Shown one piece after another: positions 15,811 to 22,969 of a stretch of DNA of 39,428 nt (position 1 is its first letter; each line of letters opens with the position of its first letter). The translations under genes were made by a program, and so were the position numbers. Source of the stretch: Marinobacter iranensis (GTDB taxonomy: Bacteria > Pseudomonadota > Gammaproteobacteria > Pseudomonadales > Oleiphilaceae); the NCBI RefSeq assembly GCF_029207565.1, contig NZ_JANCMW010000019.1, positions 1 through 39,428 of the forward strand, in the 5' to 3' direction. Under the pieces are notes generated by a model, which ran no database searches, had not been told where the DNA came from, and was given only the letters and a program-made list of their open reading frames with translations.

Positions 15811-16767
15811 TTATATTATGTGGTGTGGTAATTTTGGTTGAGATTCCACTGCTTTCTTCAGATCTTCTATGCTTGCTTTGTTTGAAAGCATAGAATCTAG
15901 AAGTTTTCTTAGCTGATCATCAAAATTTGTATTGTTGATTGGAGATTTGTGCGGTGCGATTACTAGATTGTATGGAGTCAAAAATCTACTTCTCCGTTCA
16001 GCTATGTTTGTTATATCAACAAGTTTCCCATTTATTTCAGTGGCGCCGTCTTCATAGTGCTCAATCGGGAATGGTTTTTTCCTGACTATCGCGTAGTCTT
16101 CTCGTGCGAAACCTTGGTCTTCTAGCTGTTCGGATATTTGTTTTTCTTTAATTTCTGAAGCTCCACTTCTTTTCATTGGGGTTGACTCAACATATACAAA
16201 CGATCTGTAATAATCTGAGCCTTTTATTGCAGCTATACGCTTTATTTTCAACTCAAGTGTGTTAAGTAAAACCACATCCTTAGATATTCTTTTGAAGTCA
16301 GAGATTTGAAGGTTTCCTCCGCGCCACCACCAAATTGGATCAGTTGTGCTTTCACCAATGCTAAATGTTAATGGGTGTTTTAGAAGAATCTCTAATCTTC
16401 TAATCGCTTCACTTCCACTATACCATTTTACTCCCCTCACTCCTGGAAAGGCTAGTGAGAAACGTTCCGAAAAAAGAACGGTGCTGCTTTGAGGTATTAA
16501 GGGTGGTATGGTTTCTTGCTTAGCATTCATTTTTGGTATTTCTGTAAACAATTTTTTATTTATAGTAGGGAGTTTTTTGTATGCATTTTCTATCAATTCG
16601 ACGAATATAAAAGAAATTGAAAACACGGTTGTTGTTACAATAGGGAGGATCACTTTGAAGTTATTTATATTATTGTTTGCAAGTGCCCAATAAAGAATAA
16701 TAGATCCTGATATAATGGCAGTGTATGCCATTTTCTTTGTCTTTATTATTTCGAAATATTCTTTCAC
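15811..16767 (-). CDS. Two-TM membrane protein of unknown function
   Basis: The 318-residue protein starts at GTG 16767 with a G-rich ribosome site upstream. The N-terminus is Lys-rich (IIKTKKM), followed by two hydrophobic helices at about residues 13-31 and 38-58, so the remaining 260 residues should be cytoplasmic. The soluble part contains no motif I recognise; notable segments are DPIWWWRGGNLQISDFKR and a Lys/Glu-rich middle. It is convergent with the TIR-DnaB gene, 73 bases apart, and equally AT-rich. Two N-terminal TM helices with a cytosolic domain is an architecture shared by several defence membrane effectors, but there is no sequence evidence for that role. It is probably a real gene given its length and low GC. 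Confidence 0.7.
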   Translation of the reverse strand: MKEYFEIIKTKKMAYTAIISGSIILYWALANNNINNFKVILPIVTTTVFSISFIFVELIENAYKKLPTINKKLFTEIPKMNAKQETIPPLIPQSSTVLFSERFSLAFPGVRGVKWYSGSEAIRRLEILLKHPLTFSIGESTTDPIWWWRGGNLQISDFKRISKDVVLLNTLELKIKRIAAIKGSDYYRSFVYVESTPMKRSGASEIKEKQISEQLEDQGFAREDYAIVRKKPFPIEHYEDGATEINGKLVDITNIAERRSRFLTPYNLVIAPHKSPINNTNFDDQLRKLLDSMLSNKASIEDLKKAVESQPKLPHHII

Positions 16768-16833
16768 TGTACCCCCGTTAAGCTCGGTTACGCCTTCCTT
16801 GGAACCATCTCTTTCGTGCTAAGTTGGTTACTG

Positions 16834-16983
16834 CTATCCCCGGCGTGAACTGTCTAACTTTGAGTTTACTTCATCGTATTCTGGGCTTGCCTGACCTATC
16901 TCTGGAGCAATTTCCCCGCTAATGAGCCAAAGGCTGTACTGCGGATACAGCATCTTTATCACTTCCAGTTCGTTGGTGCTCAT
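16834..16983 (-). CDS. Small phage-type regulatory ORF (49 aa), possibly a remnant
   Basis: The ORF reads MSTNELEVIKMLYPQYSLWL and continues ISGEIAPEIGQASPEYDEV. The LYPQYSLWLISGxxAPExGQxSPEY pattern resembles small proteins encoded beside the control genes of filamentous-type prophages (possibly DUF3653; recalled, not searched). It is divergent from the frameshifted plus-strand gene at 17113, and the interval between them carries a perfect dyad, as in a phage repressor/Cox switch. It may be complete or truncated. Confidence 0.45.
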   Translation of the reverse strand: MSTNELEVIKMLYPQYSLWLISGEIAPEIGQASPEYDEVNSKLDSSRRG

Positions 16984-17073
16984 TCGTACACCTTTATAGA
17001 GCGGAGCTTTCCACTTGGAGTTACCGATCTCACCTGACTGCGCCAGTTGGTCAAATAATGACCTCCATTACTG

Positions 17074-17098
17074 ACATTCAAAGTCCGTTCTTGAATGT
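17074..17098. promoter_or_regulatory. Perfect inverted repeat, candidate phage operator
   Basis: ACATTCAA (17074-17081) and TTGAATGT (17091-17098) form an exact 8-base dyad with a 9-base spacer. It lies in the divergent gap between the small minus-strand phage ORF and the broken plus-strand regulator, where a repressor operator would be expected. Confidence 0.5.
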
Positions 17099-17112
17099 TT
17101 CGGATTAAGACC

Positions 17113-17323
17113 ATGATAGACGAACAACTGGTGGAGCGCATTAAGGACCTGAATTGGCCGCCACTGATGGACTGGCGTGAATTCGCCGCTTGGGTCCGTG
17201 TAGACCACGGAGTAGTAGAAGGGTGGGTTAAGCGCTGCCACATCCCGACTTACAAAATCGACCGCCAACCGCGTGGTCAACATCCCCCGTCTCTTGGAAC
17301 ACATGGAAGCAGAGGAGATTTGA
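17113..17323 (+). pseudogene. Frameshifted small phage regulator (excisionase/Cox-like)
   Basis: From ATG 17113 the frame encodes MIDEQLVERIKDLNW, MDWREFAAWVRVDHGVVEGWV and IPTYKIDRQ, a winged-helix/HTH layout typical of small phage Cox/excisionase regulators. Just after CGCCAA near 17265-17270 the frame goes wrong. Removing one C restores RVVNIPRLLEHMEAEEI followed by TGA at 17321-17323, a natural end for this type of protein. The gene therefore carries a one-base insertion. An upstream ATG at 17095 is possible but lies in the dyad. It pairs with the divergent small ORF as a decayed phage control region. Confidence 0.6.
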
Positions 17324-17325
17324 AG

Positions 17326-17515
17326 ATGAAGCGCCTAAACGAAGCCGGTGAAATAGTAAAGCTGTTTGTAGAGCTCCGTTGTCCTACAGCGCATCCGTTC
17401 TCGTAAAGTGCCGGGACGTTTGCCGCACATTGCCCGCCGTGTAGGAAAAATGGAGTTAATTATGTCGATAGTACTGCTAAAAGACCCTAAAGCGGTCAAA
17501 ACTCACCGTTGTTGA
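17326..17515 (+). pseudogene. Decayed small phage ORF following the regulator
   Basis: ATG 17326 opens MKRLNEAGEIVKLFVELR but stops after 26 codons. The neighbouring frame then carries LQRIRSRKVPGRLPHIARRV and continues to a TGA at 17513-17515. Two consecutive peptide-like segments in adjacent frames suggest another frameshifted short gene of the same prophage. No family was recognised and this is a weak call. Confidence 0.25.
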
Positions 17516-17518
17516 CAG

Positions 17519-17545
17519 GGGTGGAGTCGAACCCCCGCCCCCGAC
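17519..17545. repeat. tRNA 3'-half-like relic resembling the tRNA-Met T-arm
   Basis: This 27-base segment matches 18810-18836 inside the tRNA-Met gene at 23 of 27 positions in the same orientation, covering the T-arm and variable-loop region. The other tRNA arms and a CCA end are missing. It could be a decayed attachment-site copy from an integrated element. About ten of the matches are the T-loop sequence common to all tRNAs, so the source tRNA is uncertain. Confidence 0.4.
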
Positions 17546-17662
17546 GTACGAGACCTGTAGGTAAAATACATAGGCGGTTAGAACTACTCGTTCAACATAT
17601 TCCTCGTGGCATTAGAAGACCGTGATCGTCAAGTGGGCAATTGTCAATATTTATACAAGCTC

Positions 17663-18403
17663 CTATTTTTTTATGAGATTTCCTTTCAACTCGAAAAAAC
17701 CACTCGGTTCGATATTCAACCTGAAAGAGTACTGACCAGGCGTGAACTTTGGGTTGTAAAATAGAGTTCGGTCATCGAATCCTTCATATAACTGGCTTAG
17801 CGGTGTCGACCTTATTTCTTCACAAAGCTTTTCGTAATGTAGCTTTTGTTTTTCCTTTACGTGGGAAATCAAAATTTCGCAAATATTTTTTACATCCTCC
17901 CAGAGATCTTCGTTAATAAAATTAATTCTTACATGCCTAGGTTCCTCAATATGAAGGATAGAGGGAGTGTCTCCATTTGGATATAATGCTACTAGGCAAA
18001 GAGAGGTTTCGCCGAATCCATCGTAATGAGCAATATATTTATGTCGCATTTTTATTATTCTTTCATGCGTCTTTAAATATTTATTTGGTATTAGGGTTTT
18101 CTCTAATTTTATTCGACCACTGGTAAAACATCGGCCGTAATTTACCACCCCGCTAATGAAATGGGCACTTATGTTTTCTTGAGTTTCATCATCAACTATT
18201 TTTTTTCTATATTTTTTTAGGTAATTTGCACTTTTTATACAGCGACTCAATACCACTTCAATTGAACTGTATCCGATAAAAAGCTTTGAATGTTTGGTTT
18301 CATACTTGACGGCAAAAAGGTTGTTCCCATCGAGTTGGATACATTTTGGATGTTTTTTGAAGTCTAGTGGAGTAAATTTCTTGGTCAAAGCTGAAATCTC
18401 CAT
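17663..18403 (-). CDS. Protein with HEPN-like RxxxxxH motif, unknown function
   Basis: The 246-residue, strongly AT-rich gene encodes a protein I cannot assign to a named family. It is largely helical in appearance and contains GVVNYGRCFTSGR near 85-97 and MRHKYIAHYDG at 119-129. There R120 and H126 give an R-x5-H pattern of the kind seen in HEPN ribonucleases and in several abortive-infection proteins. The second half is mixed. It lies between the phage control remnant and the integrase remnant in the tRNA-Met island, a common place for defence cargo. The ATG at 18403 lacks a good ribosome site. A HEPN RNase role is inference from one short motif. Confidence 0.62.
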   Translation of the reverse strand: MEISALTKKFTPLDFKKHPKCIQLDGNNLFAVKYETKHSKLFIGYSSIEVVLSRCIKSANYLKKYRKKIVDDETQENISAHFISGVVNYGRCFTSGRIKLEKTLIPNKYLKTHERIIKMRHKYIAHYDGFGETSLCLVALYPNGDTPSILHIEEPRHVRINFINEDLWEDVKNICEILISHVKEKQKLHYEKLCEEIRSTPLSQLYEGFDDRTLFYNPKFTPGQYSFRLNIEPSGFFELKGNLIKK

Positions 18404-18498
18404 TCACAGAAAGGCTGAGTTTCCACCAATTTTACCCATTGATTCCCAGTTTCAGAAACGGGTCCTTGAATTTGCGTTGCCAGGTCTAAGGCGACTGT

Positions 18499-18780
18499 TT
18501 GACTCTTGTTGGTAGGTGTTCAGGTCAGCCTAAGAGAACGGGATTTTCAACATCCCACCAACTGGCCCACATTCCTCGGCACATCCTTGCAAGTCACTAC
18601 ATGTTGAACGGAGGGGATATCCCGGCCCTTCAGCGGATACTTGGTCACGCCCATATTATAATGACTAGGCGCTACGCGCACTTGTCACCGGATCACATGG
18701 AATCAGCAATGAGATTGTCCCCAATGAGTAACCTCGGGGGACAAAAAGGGGACAACAACGAAAAAAGGGCTACAGCGTGA
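18499..18780 (+). pseudogene. C-terminal remnant of a phage tyrosine integrase
   Basis: The recognisable part from about 18520 reads QLAHIPRHILASHYMLNGGD, then IPALQRILGHAHIIMTRRYAHLSPDH. This matches the catalytic end of Pf-phage-type integrases, retaining Arg of the RH motif, His of LGH, and the Tyr nucleophile in RRYAHL. The N-terminal domains and first catalytic Arg are absent; upstream sequence in all frames is unrelated or occupied by the opposite-strand gene. The frame ends inside the terminator of the neighbouring tRNA-Met, 20 bases from its 3' end. That is the usual place of an integrase next to its attachment site. It is presumably non-functional. Confidence 0.85.
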
Positions 18781-18793
18781 ACTGTAACCCTTT
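18761..18793 (-). terminator. Rho-independent terminator of tRNA-Met
   Basis: On the minus strand AAAGGGTTACAG pairs with CTGTAGCCCTTT across a six-base loop with one mismatch, followed by a run of Ts (18761-18766 read in reverse). It begins 7 bases beyond the tRNA 3' end and overlaps the last codons of the integrase remnant. Confidence 0.85.
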
Positions 18794-18799
18794 AAATCT

Positions 18800-18876
18800 T
18801 GGTAGCAAGGGGCGGAGTCGAACCGCCGACCCCGGCATTATGAGTGCCGTGCTCTAACCAACTGAGCTACCTTGCC
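18800..18876 (-). tRNA. tRNA-Met (CAT anticodon)
   Basis: The minus strand gives a full cloverleaf of 77 bases including an encoded CCA: acceptor GGCAAGG, D-arm GCTCAGTTGGTTAGAGC, anticodon stem/loop with CAT (complement at 18840-18842), variable loop, T-arm GGCGGTTCGACTCCGCC and 3' CCTTGCTACCA. The first acceptor pair is G:U. The body resembles elongator tRNA-Met rather than initiator or tRNA-Ile2; distinguishing Ile2(CAT) needs a covariance search. Its 3' end borders the AT-rich island and integrase remnant, so it probably served as the integration target. Confidence 0.93.
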
Positions 18877-19115
18877 ATCGCTTCACCAATGGAAGCGGCG
18901 CGTATCTTATGGTTGAGGGTGTGGGCTGTCAAGAGCCTGGTATGCGTCCCGATTCCCTCCCTGGCCTGTCTTTGGTGTTTCTCGCCTGAAAAACCTTTTC
19001 TAAACAACAGTCTAAAAGGCCCGTACTGGCAGGGGCGGGTTTTCAATTCTTTCCGCAATTGTTGCCAGTTATTCATGTGCAAGCCTTGAAGTGCAAATGT
19101 GAATGATGGTTAAAT
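18877..19115. other. Intergenic leader region of the sigma-factor gene
   Basis: No open frame with gene-like features was seen on either strand here. The stretch presumably holds the promoters of the minus-strand tRNA and of the sigma factor, but no convincing -35/-10 pair was found. The candidate Fur site lies at its right end. Confidence 0.5.
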
Positions 19116-19134
19116 GCAAATGATTGTCATTCAT
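19116..19134 (+). promoter_or_regulatory. Fur-box-like site upstream of the sigma factor
   Basis: The segment around AATGATTGTCATT matches the 19-base Fur consensus at 12 positions by eye and is partly palindromic. It ends 19 bases before the chosen sigma start, a position suited to iron-dependent repression. Confidence 0.5.
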
Positions 19135-19153
19135 TGCCCACGGATGGTACGCC

Positions 19154-19747
19154 ATGAGTTCGTTCAGACATGAATTGGATCAACAGGCTCAAAACCTCGG
19201 AACCCTGCGGTCGGTTAGCGTAACCGGCCTGCCTGGCTGGGAGGGCCGCCTTGCGGCGGCTTATCGGCAGTACCGAAAGCCGTTGGTGGATACCGCCCAG
19301 TCGCTGCTTGGCTGCAGGGCGCGGGCGGAGGATGTGGTGCAGGAGGCGTTCCTGAAGGTCTGGGACCAGGGCTTCGCCGACAACGTCAGGGACGAGGGGC
19401 GCTTTCTGCACCGGGTGGTGCGCAATCTCGCCATCGACCGGCTTCGCCGGCTGGCGCTGGAAAACCGGTTCAGTACCTGTGATGCCGATGTGGAGCAGGT
19501 ACCGGGGCCGCTGTCGGCCTCGCCGGAACGGCAACACGCTGGAACCCAGGCGCTGCAGGGCGCGATTACCGCGCTGGCGGAACTGCCCGGCCGGGTGCAG
19601 AAGGTGCTGCTGCTCAGCCGTGTGGAGGGCTGGACCCAGCGGGAGGTGGCCCGGTCCCTCGGTGTGTCTCCCACGCTGGTTAATTTCATGCTGAAGGATG
19701 CCCTGCAGCATTGCCGCACCAGCCTGAACCAATCCTTTCTTTTTTGA
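19154..19747 (+). CDS. ECF sigma factor of the PvdS/FecI iron-starvation type
   Basis: The 197-residue protein has sigma region 2 (AEDVVQEAFLKVWDQ and FLHRVVRNLAIDRLRR) and region 4 (LAELPGRVQKVLLLSRVEGWTQREVARSLGVSPTLVNFML), separated by a short linker, typical of ECF sigma factors. ATG 19154 is preferred over TTG 19124, which lies inside the Fur-like site. It heads a siderophore block and no FecR-type anti-sigma gene is next to it, which is closer to the pyoverdine regulator PvdS layout than to FecI. It probably directs transcription of the downstream NRPS genes under iron limitation (inference). The exporter gene starts 23 bases after its stop. Confidence 0.88.
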   Translation: MSSFRHELDQQAQNLGTLRSVSVTGLPGWEGRLAAAYRQYRKPLVDTAQSLLGCRARAEDVVQEAFLKVWDQGFADNVRDEGRFLHRVVRNLAIDRLRRLALENRFSTCDADVEQVPGPLSASPERQHAGTQALQGAITALAELPGRVQKVLLLSRVEGWTQREVARSLGVSPTLVNFMLKDALQHCRTSLNQSFLF

Positions 19748-19770
19748 ATCAGCAATAGGGACTGTTGTTA

Positions 19771-21468
19771 ATGAGACTGATCCGTTTGGTGTTTAGTCAT
19801 AACCCGGGCGCGCTGACGTTCGCCCTTTCCCTCAGCATCCTGAGTGCGCTTCTGAGCATCGGGGTTGTGGCGTTTATCAATGAACGTCTGGTGTCGGCGA
19901 GTGATGGCAGCGCCGGTTTGCTTTGGCAGTTTGCCGGTTTGCTGGTGGTGTTGCTGGTGATTGCCTCCTATGCCCAGGTGGCGTTGACGGCGCTTGGTCA
20001 TCGTTTTGTCTATGGCCTGCGGCGATCACTGGTGAAGCGGGTTCTGGATACCGGCATCGAACGCCTGGAGGAGATTGGTGGGGCCAACATCCTGGCAAGC
20101 CTGTCCAGCGATATTCGCAATATCACCCTGGCGTTCGTCAACCTGCCACAACTGGTTTACGGGTTGGGCCTGAGTGTGGCGGCCTTTACCTACCTGGCGT
20201 TCCTGTCCCTGCCGTTGTTTGCCATGACGCTGTTATGGATGGCGGTCACCGTTGCCGTGGGGTGGGGCCTGGTGAATGCCCTGAGTCGTCATCTCCAGCA
20301 GCTCCGCGAGTCGGAGGACCGCATCTATCAGGATTATGAGGCGGCGATTGAGGGGCGAAAGGAGCTGGCCCTCAACCGTGATCGCGCCCGCCGCTACTAC
20401 GAGGACGAGTTTGACCGTAGCGCTGAGACCTATCGCCAGCATGTCACCCTGGCGGACCGTTACCACAGCATTGCCAGTAACTGGGCCAATATCATGGTGC
20501 TCGGCACGATTGGCCTGGTGTTTTACCTGGTGAACGGCCTGGGCTGGGCGGCAATGCCTGTTGCGTCCACCTACGCCCTGACCATTCTTTTTATGCGCAC
20601 GCCCCTGGTCTCCGCCGTGGCGTCGTTGCCCGCCATGCTGTCGGCCCGGGTGTCGCTGGATAAGCTCGACTCCCTGGCGTTGGCGGAATACCGGCCCGGG
20701 TTTGAGGATGCGGCCCGTGATCCCACCGGTGAGTGGCAGGAGCTGGAGATGAGTGGGGTGCAGTATCGCTATCCGGTTCAGCATGGTGAGCCCGGGTTTG
20801 ATGTCGGGCCCATCGATCTCACGATCCGTCGTGGCGAGATCATCTTCCTGGTGGGGGGTAACGGCAGCGGCAAGTCCACGCTGGCCCGCTTGCTGTCTGG
20901 CCTCTATCTGCCCCATCACGGCAACCTGAAAATGGATGGCCGGGCCCTGCAGCCCGATGACTGGAGCAGCTACCGCCGCCTGTTTGGTTCCGTGTTCACG
21001 GATTTCTTCCTGTTTGACCAGCTCATTGCCGAGCACGGCCAGGACGCAGACCCGGCGAACGTGCATTACTGGCTTGGGCGGCTCCGTATGGAGGACAAGG
21101 TGAGGGTGGCGGGCAGCCGCCTGCAGGATACCCGGCTGTCCCAGGGGCAGCGGAAACGGTTGGCGCTGTTGCTGGCGCTGCTGGAGAAGCGGGACATCCT
21201 GTTGCTGGATGAATGGGCTGCCGACCAGGACCCGGTCTTCCGCCGGCTTTTTTACCGCGACCTCCTGCCGCAGATGAAAGCCCGGGGCAAAACCATCTTC
21301 GCCATTACCCACGACGACCGGTATTTCCACCAGGCGGATCGGCTGCTGAAGATGGAAAGCGGCCAGTTGACCGAATTGTCTGTGGAGCAGCGCCAGCAGT
21401 CGCGTCACGACGCCATGCAGATGATCGGTGAAACACCTGTCAGTGAGACTTTTTCCGACCAGGCCTAA
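19771..21468 (+). CDS. Cyclic-peptide/siderophore ABC exporter, PvdE/SyrD type
   Basis: The 565-residue fused membrane/ATPase half-transporter has about six hydrophobic helices in the first 300 residues. The nucleotide-binding domain follows, with Walker A GGNGSGKS at 362-369, signature LSQGQRKR and Walker B ILLLDEWAADQDP, then the ITHDDRYF switch. The DEWAADQDP form is characteristic of the PvdE/SyrD family, which moves non-ribosomal peptides or siderophore precursors across the inner membrane. ATG 19771 has AGGGA at 19757-19761, so it is chosen over TTG 19765. The neighbouring sigma factor, monooxygenase and NRPS genes make siderophore (precursor) export the most likely role. Confidence 0.9.
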   Translation: MRLIRLVFSHNPGALTFALSLSILSALLSIGVVAFINERLVSASDGSAGLLWQFAGLLVVLLVIASYAQVALTALGHRFVYGLRRSLVKRVLDTGIERLEEIGGANILASLSSDIRNITLAFVNLPQLVYGLGLSVAAFTYLAFLSLPLFAMTLLWMAVTVAVGWGLVNALSRHLQQLRESEDRIYQDYEAAIEGRKELALNRDRARRYYEDEFDRSAETYRQHVTLADRYHSIASNWANIMVLGTIGLVFYLVNGLGWAAMPVASTYALTILFMRTPLVSAVASLPAMLSARVSLDKLDSLALAEYRPGFEDAARDPTGEWQELEMSGVQYRYPVQHGEPGFDVGPIDLTIRRGEIIFLVGGNGSGKSTLARLLSGLYLPHHGNLKMDGRALQPDDWSSYRRLFGSVFTDFFLFDQLIAEHGQDADPANVHYWLGRLRMEDKVRVAGSRLQDTRLSQGQRKRLALLLALLEKRDILLLDEWAADQDPVFRRLFYRDLLPQMKARGKTIFAITHDDRYFHQADRLLKMESGQLTELSVEQRQQSRHDAMQMIGETPVSETFSDQA

Positions 21469-21495
21469 ACAACGGGCTGCTTTGTTCGTCTTTAT

Positions 21496-21514
21496 GTAAA
21501 TGAGAATTATTTGC
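21496..21514 (+). promoter_or_regulatory. Fur-box-like site, overlapping a possible PvdS-type promoter
   Basis: The 19 bases around AAATGAGAATTATTT match the Fur consensus at 13 positions by eye. A TAAAT at 21497-21501 followed by CGT at 21517-21519 resembles the iron-starvation box of PvdS-type sigma factors, although the spacing is 15 rather than the usual 16-17. It sits 69 bases before the monooxygenase start. Confidence 0.5.
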
Positions 21515-21582
21515 TTCGTTAGCCGGGTGTGCCGGGTCTTCAGGCAATCTTTTCGCAAACAATGAATACGGGAGTAAAGGTG

Positions 21583-22896
21583 ATGAGCCACATGCATGAT
21601 TTTCTCGGCGTGGGTTTCGGCCCGTCGAATCTGGCGCTGGCAATAGCGACACAGGAGTATGCCGAGGGTGCCTGCTCACCCGATGTCTGTTTTCTGGAGC
21701 GCAAGCCGGCGTTCAACTGGCATGAGGGGATGCTGATTGATGGCTCCACCATGCAGATTTCGTTTCTCAAGGACCTGGCCACGCTGCGTAACCCGCAAAG
21801 CCGTTTCACCTTCATCAATTACCTGAAGGAGCAGGGGCGGCTGGAAGACTTCATCAACATTCAGACGTTCTTTCCCACCCGGGAGGAATACAACGACTAC
21901 CTGCAGTGGGCGGCCGGTCATTTCGAGGACCGGGTGCATTACGGCCAGGATGTCGAGGGTGTTAAGCCTTGCTTCATTGATGGCCAACTGGCGGGGTTCG
22001 AGGTGCTCTCCCGCCGCGCCGGTGGCGAACTGGAAAGCCGCAGGGCCCGCAACCTCGTGCTGGGCATGGGTGGTGCGCCCCAGGTTCCGCAGGCGTTTGA
22101 AGGCGTGAGTGACCCGCGAATCGTGCATTCCTCCCAGTATCGTGGCCGTATTGATACGTTGCTGGCGGACAGGGGGCGCAGGGCCCGGGTTGCGGTTGTC
22201 GGGGGTGGCCAGAGTGCGGCGGAGATTTTCGAGGACCTGACCCAGCGCTTCCCACAGGTGGACGCTTCGATGATCCTGCGCGGCACGGCCCTGAAGCCCT
22301 CCGATGACAGCCCCTTCGTCAATGAAATATTCAACCCTTCCTTCATCGACCAGATCTACCAGCAGCCCAGGGCGCGCCGTATTGAGCTGCTTGGCGAGTT
22401 CCGCAACACCAACTATGCCGTGGTGGACCTGGAGTTGATCGAGCGCATTTTCCAGCTTTTCTACCTCCAGAAACTGCGTAACGAAGACCGTCACCAGATG
22501 CTGGCGCGCCGGGACATCGCCCGGGTTGAAACCGGCGAGACAGGCGTGCGCCTGACCTTGCGTAACCTCGCGGATGACAGTCTGCAGGAGCAGGGGTTCG
22601 ATGCGGTCATCCTGGCCACCGGTTATCGCCGTAACCAGCACCACGACCTGCTCGCAGGCCTCGGTGACCACCTGGAGAGCCTTACGCCGGACCGCCAGTA
22701 TTGCCTCAATCTGCGTAACAGCGACGCCCGGATTTACCTGCAGGGCTGTTGCGAGACCACCCATGGCCTGAGTGACACCCTGTTGTCTGTTCTCGCCGTT
22801 CGTTCCCGCGAAGTCCTCGAGTCCATTCTTGAGCGACCGGGAGTCGGGCGTCCTGCCATTGCCGATCAGAAGGCCCGCGCCGCATCCATGGTGTGA
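21583..22896 (+). CDS. L-ornithine N5-monooxygenase, PvdA/IucD family
   Basis: This 437-residue flavoprotein should hydroxylate the side-chain amine of ornithine with NADPH and O2, making the N5-hydroxyornithine used for hydroxamate siderophores. The FAD-binding motif is GVGFGPSN at residues 9-16, the NADPH-binding motif GGGQSAAE at 207-214, and an ATGYR motif lies near the C-terminus. ATG 21583, with GGAG at 21571-21574, is preferred over the GTG at 21529, which would add a non-conserved 18-residue leader. A lysine N6-hydroxylase is the main alternative; the predicted A4 specificity of the NRPS favours ornithine. The Fur-like site lies upstream, and the first NRPS gene follows after 73 bases. 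Confidence 0.92.
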   Translation: MSHMHDFLGVGFGPSNLALAIATQEYAEGACSPDVCFLERKPAFNWHEGMLIDGSTMQISFLKDLATLRNPQSRFTFINYLKEQGRLEDFINIQTFFPTREEYNDYLQWAAGHFEDRVHYGQDVEGVKPCFIDGQLAGFEVLSRRAGGELESRRARNLVLGMGGAPQVPQAFEGVSDPRIVHSSQYRGRIDTLLADRGRRARVAVVGGGQSAAEIFEDLTQRFPQVDASMILRGTALKPSDDSPFVNEIFNPSFIDQIYQQPRARRIELLGEFRNTNYAVVDLELIERIFQLFYLQKLRNEDRHQMLARRDIARVETGETGVRLTLRNLADDSLQEQGFDAVILATGYRRNQHHDLLAGLGDHLESLTPDRQYCLNLRNSDARIYLQGCCETTHGLSDTLLSVLAVRSREVLESILERPGVGRPAIADQKARAASMV

Positions 22897-22969
22897 GGGT
22901 CCAAAGGAATGCTTCCGGGGTTTCACGGCCCCGCGAAGATATGTGTTCTGAAATCATGCAGGTGACAAG

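Noticed and set aside
16980..17243. Minus-strand open frame at 16980-17243, covering the phage control region.
   Set aside because: Its product shows no family pattern, while the plus strand carries a recognisable frameshifted regulator and the dyad.
17508..17600. A possible complete tRNA or tmRNA gene on the minus strand at about 17.5 kb.
   Set aside because: Only a T-arm-like stretch is found; no matching acceptor, D-arm or CCA end could be built.
20233..22926. Long minus-strand open frames opposite the exporter and monooxygenase genes (20233-21597, 21676-22926), and similar ones opposite the NRPS and opp genes.
   Set aside because: They lie opposite well-conserved GC-rich genes, encode low-complexity Gln/His/Gly-rich products with no family pattern, and are expected from codon bias.
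22916..22933. CGGGG...CCCCG hairpin between the monooxygenase and the first NRPS.
   Set aside because: It is a five-base stem with no T-run on either strand; it could modulate read-through but does not qualify as a terminator.
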